A stretch of 64,000 nt of DNA, from assembly GCA_016214845.1 (NCBI GenBank), contig JACRMS010000030.1:62001-126000 (forward strand), read 5' to 3'. How positions within the stretch are numbered: position 1 is the first letter of the stretch; each line of letters begins with the position of its first letter. Positions 47,804 through 56,194 of this stretch are shown here, piece by piece. Below the pieces are notes generated by a model that was not told the DNA's origin, ran no database searches, and saw nothing but the letters and a program-made list of their open reading frames with translations. A program made the translations under genes and the position numbers. Origin of the DNA: Nitrospirota bacterium. Its GTDB lineage: Bacteria > Nitrospirota > Thermodesulfovibrionia > UBA6902.

Positions 47804-50800
47804 CGGCAGCAGGGACATAAAAATGAGCATCGTGGTTACAGCGCGTAACGACAACCACGGCGGCGGCTTCATCCACAGGATGCAGATATTCGTCAATGGA
47901 TTGCTGGCCCAATGCGAGAGGCATAAACTCATGGCGGAATTGATTATCGTTGAGTGGAACCCGCCAGTGGAAAAACCCCGGTTGTCTCAAGCGCTGATAT
48001 GGCCTGATAACAGTGGCTTCTGCACTGTCAGGATCATTGAAGTGCCCCCGGCAATACATAATCAATATAAGTATGCCCATAAGCTGCCGCTGTACCAGAT
48101 GATCGCCAAGAACGTCGGGATGAGGAGGGCACGAGGCAGGTTTATTCTTGCAACAAATATTGATGTCCTGTTCAGCGATGAGCTTATGCACTTTTTGGCA
48201 AAGGCTGAATTGAGGGAAGGCGTCTTATACAGGATTGACAGGACGGATGTGCCGGAAGACGTGCCCTTGCAAGCGACAATCGACGAACAGCTTAATTATT
48301 GCCTGGAAAATATAATCAGGATTAATTGCAGGGAAGGCACGCTCCAGAAGTTGACGGGACGATATTATCCAAGCTACGGCCAGATAGACGTTGTGCTGAC
48401 CAACCTGCATTTTAACGCCTGCGGGGACTTTACACTGATGTCCACTGCGGACTGGCACAGATTAAACGGCTATCCGGAGTTTGACATGTACTCGCCCCAT
48501 CTGGACTCTCTTATGCTCATCATTTCTTATTACGCGGGGATACGGCAGGAAATACTCAGGGAGCCTATGCGGCTTTATCATTTGGAGCACGGCGGCGCGT
48601 GGATAGCTGAAAACGCAAGCAAACTGGAACAGGAAAAAAAGACGGAAAAAATTCCCGTATTAAAGCTTTCGCAGTTTGAGGGATGGACGTCTGATATGAA
48701 TGCGAAAGGGAAGCCCATTATCTTTAATGACAGCAAATGGGGATTTGCCTTCGAAGACTTAAAGGACACCGTGGTCATTGCTGCAGATTGGGAGACTGCC
48801 GAGGAGGCGGGAAATTTAAACATCTTATCACAGGGTGACAGCGACAAAAGGGAAAAAGATAATACAGAGAAGTCCATTTTAATAATCGCTGAAAATATCC
48901 CGGAGTTTGATTCCGACCCTCATGACCGGCTGTACCTGATGATAAAGGCTTTGGCTGAAACCCACAAGGTCACCTTTGTCGCAAGGAGGGGGGCTGAAAA
49001 GGGGAAATATGTTGAGCATCTGAGGAGGCTGGGCGTAATTGTTTTCTACGACGTGGACGGTTTAATGGAACACGCTTCATCAGGAGTTTCGGTTAATAGT
49101 CAATACGCCTCTACAGTGTCTGTTAAGACCCTACTGGACCATCAAGCCTTTAATGTCATTCTGCTTGGATCGACTGAGATTTCATCTTTCTATCTGTCTG
49201 TAATCCGGGAATCATCTCCCCGGAGCATTTTAATTATTAACGCTGCCGGGTCAAATCTTACGGGTGGGCATGATCCCGATAAATCGTATTTATATGATGA
49301 AGCCGATATGGTTTTTGCTTCCCCGGATTCAGCGGAAGATTTTCAAAAAGAATTCCCTGAACTGAACATAAGGATATTGCCTGAGACAACAAATTTGACC
49401 AAGTTTGAAGAAGAGCTTCGCCTGATTATAGATAAACTGCCGCAACCGGCAAACAGGAATGTTGAGAGGTTCAGGCTATTCCCGGACTCACTGCCTGATG
49501 CAATGCTTAGTATGAAGAAAACCGAGGTGACGGAGATTTTTATCCTAAACAACAATAGTGATACATCAATGTTGTCACTTGATACGCTGTTGAAATATTC
49601 CGACCCTGAATTTTCAAATGTTATTGTCGCCCTGAACAATAAACAATGCGGCGGAGTTGACAGGAAACTTGGGAGAGAAGCGAGGCACTATTTTAAGCAT
49701 GATAGCGAGTACGAGAGGGACAAATTTATTGCCGGGATTATCGGGAATTGTCAAAGCAAATATATTGCCGTTGTCGAAGACAGGGTGATAGTCACTCCAC
49801 AATGGGACAGGAGATTGGCGGCACATCTTAATAAATTCCCGGATATAAGTATAATCACTGCGAGACGCTCAGATTTTCTCTACGAATCCATTTATGAGCT
49901 TGAGAATGATGCGTTTGAGCTATATGAACAATACGCGGGGAACAACATCCCATCCGGCAAAATAGATGTCCCCTGCTTGATTTTCAGACCTTCCTTATTA
50001 AATAAAAATGGCTGTCCAGGTCCGAAGGGCATTTTGAAGAATTTGACGGCAGGTCATAAAACCGCCGTGGCCCTGGATACACTTGCCTTCCATCTGCAGA
50101 AAGGGTTGAAGGAGAAGGCCCCCGTGGTTTTTAAAAGGACCCCGGATAAGAAAATTAGCGCAATTGTTACTGCAAGCGACAGCGGTGAAGGACTGCTTGC
50201 ATGCCTGAATTCCTTATTCATGCAAAAAGATATTGATTATAGCGACGTCGAGATAGTGGTCGTATATACCGGGTCCGACAAAGGGGCAATAGATATATTG
50301 AGCGGCTTAAAAGCTCCATGCGATTTTAAATATTTTATACATGAAGGAGGCCATTCATCTGCATTAAATCAAGGTATAAGAGAGGCTTCCGGTGAATACA
50401 TTCTGCTTGTTTCACACGAAACAGTTGCCCATGAGGACCTGATAAGCGAACATTTAAAGACACATTTGAAATATGCGGGAAAAGATGTTGCAGTGTTGGG
50501 AAACATTGTTTCCAACAGTGTGGATGATCCTTCTCCTTTTACAAAATTTATGTCAAAGAACCCCAAACTGCCGTTTGTTTCCCAGCTTGTTTACAATTAC
50601 GGTGGTATTGGCGATCCGGAAAACGCGGGACTCTTTTATTTGACGAATATCTCAGTAAAGAGGCGGGTATTTCAGAAAGTCGGAATGTTTGATGGGGGGT
50701 CGCAGGATGGATGGGAGAGCATAGAATTCGCCTCAAGGTTCGCATTAAACGGACACAGGGTAGTGTATAGCCGGAAACCGGTTGTGTTTTGCAGCGCCCA

Positions 50801-51674
50801 AATAAATGCTAAGACTTTTATCGACCGTCGGATTTCAGTCGGCAGGCAATACGCAATTATGACATACAGGCACCCGAATATATGGCGCTTGGACACTGCA
50901 AAAAAAGAGTGCCTGCGTCATTTCATAGGCAAGGAAAAAATATTTGAACGCGCAGTAGAGGTGACCCGAGCGCTTGAGGATATGCCGGAAGACATTCTCA
51001 ATAATTACAGATTTGCCGGAATGTCCCTTTTGGATAAGTGCTACTGTATCATCCTGAATTATTATTTTGCCCTCGGCATCAACGATGTGATACGCAGGAT
51101 TGAGGGGGAAGGCTGGCTGAACAGATATGCAGCAAGAAACAGCATCGACCTTGACGATATAATGAATAAGAACCTGGCATATGAGCTGTTGTTTGAGAGT
51201 TATTGGCACAGCGGACGCGGCGACCACGCATTATTTTCAAAATGCATCGAGCAGTCATCAGGTCTTCTGGACGCCCATCCAAGTCCATATTACGCGGTTG
51301 GGAATTTCTACTTCAATCAAGATGAGTATGGACTGGCGGAAGCCACATTTGAAAAAGGGATTGAAAAGAGGAAACGTTATGTTGATGATTATATTTTCCC
51401 CGCCGAAGACGAATCCCTTTATATCATGTGGCTTGCTATGGCTTGTATACCGCTGGGTAAGTATGAAAAGGCTGCTCAGGCACTTGAACAACTTATAGCT
51501 GAAAGAGTGACCCTGTCGGCAGAGCAGGAAGCTGTGCTCTATAAATGCCTGAGTTTGAGCTACAAGGCGCTGGGGGAAAACAGAAAAGAGCTGGCCTGCA
51601 GGCAGGAATCTCTGAGGATCGATGAGGCGATAAAGGCAAGGGGTGAGGTATCCAATATGGTGCACGCGAATTAA
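47796..51674 (+). CDS. Giant multi-glycosyltransferase with TPR C-terminus (1,292 residues)
   Basis: I choose ATG 47,796 because the first 35 codons upstream overlap another gene. The protein has several parts: a GT-A-like domain (about 10-330, SIVVTARNDNHGGGF, LATNIDVLFSDEL); a GT-B-like middle (about 375-570, ILIIAENIPEFDSDPHDRLY); a second GT2-like segment (about 600-760); a third GT2 domain (about 785-1060, KISAIVTASDSGEGLLACLNS, NQGIREASGEYILLVSHET); and TPR-like helices to the end. It is the largest gene in the locus. Combined glycosyltransferases of this size may add several sugars in order. Confidence 0.75.
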   Translation: MINGSRDIKMSIVVTARNDNHGGGFIHRMQIFVNGLLAQCERHKLMAELIIVEWNPPVEKPRLSQALIWPDNSGFCTVRIIEVPPAIHNQYKYAHKLPLYQMIAKNVGMRRARGRFILATNIDVLFSDELMHFLAKAELREGVLYRIDRTDVPEDVPLQATIDEQLNYCLENIIRINCREGTLQKLTGRYYPSYGQIDVVLTNLHFNACGDFTLMSTADWHRLNGYPEFDMYSPHLDSLMLIISYYAGIRQEILREPMRLYHLEHGGAWIAENASKLEQEKKTEKIPVLKLSQFEGWTSDMNAKGKPIIFNDSKWGFAFEDLKDTVVIAADWETAEEAGNLNILSQGDSDKREKDNTEKSILIIAENIPEFDSDPHDRLYLMIKALAETHKVTFVARRGAEKGKYVEHLRRLGVIVFYDVDGLMEHASSGVSVNSQYASTVSVKTLLDHQAFNVILLGSTEISSFYLSVIRESSPRSILIINAAGSNLTGGHDPDKSYLYDEADMVFASPDSAEDFQKEFPELNIRILPETTNLTKFEEELRLIIDKLPQPANRNVERFRLFPDSLPDAMLSMKKTEVTEIFILNNNSDTSMLSLDTLLKYSDPEFSNVIVALNNKQCGGVDRKLGREARHYFKHDSEYERDKFIAGIIGNCQSKYIAVVEDRVIVTPQWDRRLAAHLNKFPDISIITARRSDFLYESIYELENDAFELYEQYAGNNIPSGKIDVPCLIFRPSLLNKNGCPGPKGILKNLTAGHKTAVALDTLAFHLQKGLKEKAPVVFKRTPDKKISAIVTASDSGEGLLACLNSLFMQKDIDYSDVEIVVVYTGSDKGAIDILSGLKAPCDFKYFIHEGGHSSALNQGIREASGEYILLVSHETVAHEDLISEHLKTHLKYAGKDVAVLGNIVSNSVDDPSPFTKFMSKNPKLPFVSQLVYNYGGIGDPENAGLFYLTNISVKRRVFQKVGMFDGGSQDGWESIEFASRFALNGHRVVYSRKPVVFCSAQINAKTFIDRRISVGRQYAIMTYRHPNIWRLDTAKKECLRHFIGKEKIFERAVEVTRALEDMPEDILNNYRFAGMSLLDKCYCIILNYYFALGINDVIRRIEGEGWLNRYAARNSIDLDDIMNKNLAYELLFESYWHSGRGDHALFSKCIEQSSGLLDAHPSPYYAVGNFYFNQDEYGLAEATFEKGIEKRKRYVDDYIFPAEDESLYIMWLAMACIPLGKYEKAAQALEQLIAERVTLSAEQEAVLYKCLSLSYKALGENRKELACRQESLRIDEAIKARGEVSNMVHAN

Positions 51675-51716
51675 AATAACGTTAAAAATATTTGATGCCT
51701 GAATTCAGCGCGGAAC

Positions 51717-53408
51717 ATGACATTAACATCTGAATATAAATTCTCTCTTATAGAGGCCAAAAGCGGAAAGCCTTCATTGAAAGTGAGCTTCGGTGACTCC
51801 TCCGCCAAGACCCTTCACAGCCTTTATGATCCGGAGGAAGAGGCAAGGAAAATTGTCGGCGCATTTGAATTTGACGGAAAAGGGATACTGGTCGTTCTGG
51901 GTCTCGGTCTTGGATATCATGTCGCTGAACTTGCCGGAAGGTTTCCTGACGCCGGGATTATTGTAATAGAAGCTGACCCGGATATCTATGAACTTGCCAA
52001 AGAACACGGACCGGAACTGGATAAACGGATAATAATTATCGCAGGCCTTACACCCGGCGAGGCATTACGAAGAGTAACAGAACATCAGGTGAAGAGAAGA
52101 TTGGGGCCACTGGCCTTTTTTTCCCTGAGCTCCGCTGTATCCGCATTTGAGAACTATTACAGCCCCCTTATAGAGTCTCTCAACAGGACAGTGTCCGTAA
52201 AACTCTGGGACAGGCTCAGATATTCAAAATTCAAAAAGTATAAACAGAAAGTCTTATTGATTGACACCGGGTATTTCCTGGTCAGGGAAGCGGAGAAGGC
52301 ATTAAAGGCCCTCGGCCACGAAGTCCTGAGGGTGCCGGTTGAAACAAGAGGTAATGGAGAAACAATAATTACGAGTCTTGTAGATGCGATAGTGAATTTC
52401 AAGCCGGACTTCCTGCTTACAATGAACCACCTCGGTTTTGACGAAGAAGGAGTATTGACTGATTTTTTCAGGTCAATAGAAATGCCGGTTGCCTCGTGGT
52501 ATGTTGATAGCCCCAATCTCATTGTCCAGGCGTTCGATAAAAATGTTTCTCCATGGATGTCTCTTTTTCTATGGGACAAATCATACATGAAAGATATGGA
52601 AGCGATGGGTTTTGAATCAGTCGTAAATTTGCCCCTTGGCACTGACGAAAGTTTATTTAAACCACTTACGGCAAGGAAGCATGGAAAAATGCCGGGCAAG
52701 TATTTCTGTGATGTGGGTTTTGTAGGAAATTCCATGGTTGGTCCTGTCAAGGAATGGATGATGAAAGTTGATGCGGGCCTTCATTCGATAGTCGAGAAAA
52801 CGGCAGAATATTTTGCTCATTCAGGGTGCCCGAATGAAGATATTATGAAAGTAATACCTGAAAATGAGCGAGAAAAAATTGAAGCATTAAATAAGAAAAA
52901 GAAAATGGATATTGAGGCCGCAATCTTATGGAAATCAACACTGCTTTACCGTTTATCATGCCTGGAGTCGCTTAACGGATTTAATGTGAGCATTTATGGC
53001 GACAGCGCATGGAAAGAACTGTTGAGGAAGCAAAACTTCAAGTTGTTCCCACCGCTGAATTACTATAAAGAACTGCCGTTGCTTTATAACTCCTGCAGGA
53101 TAAATTTTAATGCGACGAGCCGTCAGATGAAAGAAGCAGTGAACCAGAGAGTCTTCGATGTCCCGGCTTGCGGGGCGTTTATACTGACCGATTATCAGAA
53201 GGGCCTTGATGAACTTTTCGATGTCGGCAAAGAAATGATCGTTTACAAAGACAAAGATGAAATTCCGGCGCTTGTGAAATATTATCTCGATAACCCGGAC
53301 AAGAGAGAAGCTGTTGCAAAAAATGGCGCGGAGCGGATATTGAAAGAGCACACCTATAAGCACAGACTCGATGTTATGATCCGTGCCATGAAGGGGAGAT
53401 ACGCATGA
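51717..53408 (+). CDS. MAF-like N-terminus fused to CgeB-like glycosyltransferase
   Basis: This 563-residue protein has an N-terminal domain (about 1-165) with LHSLYDPEEEARKIV and VVLGLGLGYHVAELAGRFP, as in motility accessory factors (MAF/DUF115) that modify flagellin. A GT-B glycosyltransferase follows (about 175-560) with VLLIDTGYFLVREAEKALKA, YCDVGFVGNS-like FCDVGFVGNSM and the CgeB/GT1_2 signature RVFDVPACGAFILTDYQKGL. The same architecture occurs in the 59,318 protein. The MAF link suggests flagellin is the acceptor; the first part may have lost catalysis and act as a recognition unit (inference). Confidence 0.75.
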   Translation: MTLTSEYKFSLIEAKSGKPSLKVSFGDSSAKTLHSLYDPEEEARKIVGAFEFDGKGILVVLGLGLGYHVAELAGRFPDAGIIVIEADPDIYELAKEHGPELDKRIIIIAGLTPGEALRRVTEHQVKRRLGPLAFFSLSSAVSAFENYYSPLIESLNRTVSVKLWDRLRYSKFKKYKQKVLLIDTGYFLVREAEKALKALGHEVLRVPVETRGNGETIITSLVDAIVNFKPDFLLTMNHLGFDEEGVLTDFFRSIEMPVASWYVDSPNLIVQAFDKNVSPWMSLFLWDKSYMKDMEAMGFESVVNLPLGTDESLFKPLTARKHGKMPGKYFCDVGFVGNSMVGPVKEWMMKVDAGLHSIVEKTAEYFAHSGCPNEDIMKVIPENEREKIEALNKKKKMDIEAAILWKSTLLYRLSCLESLNGFNVSIYGDSAWKELLRKQNFKLFPPLNYYKELPLLYNSCRINFNATSRQMKEAVNQRVFDVPACGAFILTDYQKGLDELFDVGKEMIVYKDKDEIPALVKYYLDNPDKREAVAKNGAERILKEHTYKHRLDVMIRAMKGRYA

Positions 53409-56194
53409 GAATATCTGTCTCAATGATAGCGCTTAACGAGGAAAGGAATATGGCAAGGGCACTGAGTTCCTGCGGTTTTGCGGATGAAATAGTTGTTGTG
53501 GACGGCGGAAGCACGGACGGTACCCTGGATATTCTGAGGGCGCATGACAGGGTGGTCCTGGTACAGCATCCATGGGAGGACCATTTCGGGAAGCAGAGGC
53601 AGGTGTCCCTCGATCACTGCACCGGCGAATGGGTGATACGGCTCGACCCCGACGAGACCTTCTCAAGTGAATTTGAGTCCAACATAAGAAACCTGCTGTC
53701 TTCGACCCCGCCGGATGTGACCGGATATAACATCCGCCAGTGCAATCTTGTAGGCAATGAGAATTTTTATTCAAAGACATTTGATAATTTTGAGACCAAT
53801 CCAAGGATCTGGAGGAACCTGCCGGTCTTGAGATGGGAGCAACAGATACACGAAATATTGGGAGGCCTCTACGGCAGGATAGGACAGTGGGATGTTTATG
53901 TGGTCCATTACGGGTTCCTGGATAAAGAACGCTACAGGCAAAAAGGGAAATATTATTCTCAGCTGAAGGAAAGCGGCTTTGAGAATCCTGATGAACTCTA
54001 TTTCAGGGAATATGATATTCAGCGCAGGCCGGCCAGGGCGGCAGTCGCGCCGTACGTTCCTGCGTACAACACGGAGGAATCTTTTGAAGGCCTGCCCAAG
54101 ATAGCGATCGTGAGGGGCCCGAACCTGAATCAATGGGAGATGCAGAACTATGGGCCGTTATCAGATAAATTCAACATCACGCTGTACTCTAATGACAGCC
54201 CCAATTTTGATCTGACCCACATAAATCTGCCAGTTGTCAAACTCCCGTCACACTCTGAGGACAGGGCTTACATGAAAGGGCTGGAGTTCGAGCTTTTTGA
54301 TAAGGACATTATCTACACAGCCGATATTACGTGGATGTTCACCTCCCAGTCTGTTATCGCCAAGCACAAATTCGGGAAGAAGGTCATTGCGCTTGAGTGG
54401 GAAAATATACCTTTTGCTCACGAAGAGAACGAGATCGTGCGGGACATCAAACAATTGAACAGGGACCTTGTGGATGTCTTTGTGGCTGTAACAAAACGCG
54501 CGAAAGACGCCCTTTTATTAGAAGGTGTGCCTGAGGACAAGATCGTTGTAATTCCTATGGGAATTGACACCGGCAGGTTCAGTCCTGATGAAGAAACAAG
54601 AATAAGGACCAGGAAGGGCCTTGGTATTACTGAGGAAGAAAAGGTCGTACTGTTTACCGGCAGGATGGTTTGGGAAAAGGGTATTTATGATCTGGTGCAT
54701 GCCGCAAGGCTTATTATGCTGGACAAAAGCGCAAACTCACTTCCATTGAGGTTTGTGGTCGTGGGACGGGGGCAGGAGTCCCAGGAGATCAAAAAAATTA
54801 TCAGTAGACTCTGTATGAATGATATTTTTCTGTTTATTGAAAGTCATCCATATCATCGGATGCACGAGATCTATAACATGGCCGATATCTTTGTGCTTCC
54901 AAGCATCGCAACAAGGACCTGGAAGGAACAGTTCGGTATGGTCCTGGCAGAGGCGATGGCATGCGGGGTCCCTGTGGTCTCGACCGTATCCGGGTCTATA
55001 GACGAAGTAGTAGCCGACGCCGGACTCCTTGTGCAGCCTAATGACCCGACAGGACTTTCCGCCGCTATAATAAACCTCCTGAAAGATGATGACCTGAGAA
55101 AAGAGCTCGGGGCAAAAGGAAGGGAACGGGCTGTAAGGGAATATGACTCGAAAAAGATCGCCGGGAAATTCGCAGCGTTGTTTGAAGATGTATTTCGTTC
55201 AACATTTAAAGGCGCAATAGCTGAGCTTGCAGAATATACTCAGTTGAAGGACAACGATATTTTAAAACGGATACGCTCGGTATATTCCAGCCAGGTACAG
55301 GAATGGAAAAGTGTCATCGGGGAGCAGTTGACGCAGGACAAGGTCCTTGATTTTTACCGCCGGACCGATTCATATCTTTTTGACCTGGTCCAGTACAACT
55401 ACGAAAATTCATATTACATCCAGTGGACTGATGATATATTAAATTTTTGCGCAGGCCTGAAAAAGGACAGAGGGGAATTGAATGTCCTTGACTTCGGAGG
55501 CGGCATAGGAAGCCAGATGATCTCTCTGTCCAAAATGAAGGGAACAAAGCTTAGCTACGCGGACATCCCCGGCAAGACCTTTGACTATGCCAAATGGCGG
55601 TTCAACCGCAGACATATCGACATAGATATGATCGATGCGAGCAAGGAGGACTTTCTTGATGGCCGGATGTTCGATGTCGTAATAACGCTGGATGTGGTTG
55701 AACATCTTGTCGATCCTGAGGCCGCGGTCAGGTATCTGACGAGACATATAAAGCCTGATGGATACCTTGCAGTCGTTACATCATTTGTTGACAATCACGG
55801 CGAAGCCGGCTGGCACCTGAACGTGGACAAATATACGGACGAGGCTTTTTATGATTTCATAAAATCATTAGGCATGGAAATGCTTAATGGCGAGTACCCG
55901 CGTATCTTTCAGAAGAGCAATGAACTCGCGACTCTTCTAACAGAGATATCTTCAGCAACCGGAGAAGGGCGATATGCCGATTCCAGAGGACATATAGAAT
56001 CATATCTGCAATTGCATCCCTTTGATCTGGACATGCTTGTTAAATACGCGGACGTATGTTTAAGACTTGGCGACACGGACACTGCTATAGAAAATATTGA
56101 GAAAGTTCTGCTGCTCAATCCCGTCATGCCGGAGGCGCTTGAGATCGCGGAAAAGATAAAGAGAAGGGACAATGAAAATACATCTTGTAAATGA
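53405..56194 (+). CDS. GT2 - GT4 - methyltransferase - TPR fusion
   Basis: This 929-residue protein has a GT2 domain (about 1-220; VSMIALNEERNMARAL, VVDGGSTDGT, RLDPDE at 79-84), a GT4 domain (about 233-605; IAIVRGPNLNQWEMQNYG, GRMVWEKGIYDLVHAAR, EAMACGVPVVSTVSGSIDE), a SAM methyltransferase (about 690-830; VLDFGGGIGSQMISLS, LDVVEHLVDPEAAVRY) and TPR-like helices (about 860-929). The GT4 part is the twin of that in 39,697. Overlap with the upstream gene is 4 bases and with the downstream gene 23 bases. Confidence 0.82.
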   Translation: MRISVSMIALNEERNMARALSSCGFADEIVVVDGGSTDGTLDILRAHDRVVLVQHPWEDHFGKQRQVSLDHCTGEWVIRLDPDETFSSEFESNIRNLLSSTPPDVTGYNIRQCNLVGNENFYSKTFDNFETNPRIWRNLPVLRWEQQIHEILGGLYGRIGQWDVYVVHYGFLDKERYRQKGKYYSQLKESGFENPDELYFREYDIQRRPARAAVAPYVPAYNTEESFEGLPKIAIVRGPNLNQWEMQNYGPLSDKFNITLYSNDSPNFDLTHINLPVVKLPSHSEDRAYMKGLEFELFDKDIIYTADITWMFTSQSVIAKHKFGKKVIALEWENIPFAHEENEIVRDIKQLNRDLVDVFVAVTKRAKDALLLEGVPEDKIVVIPMGIDTGRFSPDEETRIRTRKGLGITEEEKVVLFTGRMVWEKGIYDLVHAARLIMLDKSANSLPLRFVVVGRGQESQEIKKIISRLCMNDIFLFIESHPYHRMHEIYNMADIFVLPSIATRTWKEQFGMVLAEAMACGVPVVSTVSGSIDEVVADAGLLVQPNDPTGLSAAIINLLKDDDLRKELGAKGRERAVREYDSKKIAGKFAALFEDVFRSTFKGAIAELAEYTQLKDNDILKRIRSVYSSQVQEWKSVIGEQLTQDKVLDFYRRTDSYLFDLVQYNYENSYYIQWTDDILNFCAGLKKDRGELNVLDFGGGIGSQMISLSKMKGTKLSYADIPGKTFDYAKWRFNRRHIDIDMIDASKEDFLDGRMFDVVITLDVVEHLVDPEAAVRYLTRHIKPDGYLAVVTSFVDNHGEAGWHLNVDKYTDEAFYDFIKSLGMEMLNGEYPRIFQKSNELATLLTEISSATGEGRYADSRGHIESYLQLHPFDLDMLVKYADVCLRLGDTDTAIENIEKVLLLNPVMPEALEIAEKIKRRDNENTSCK

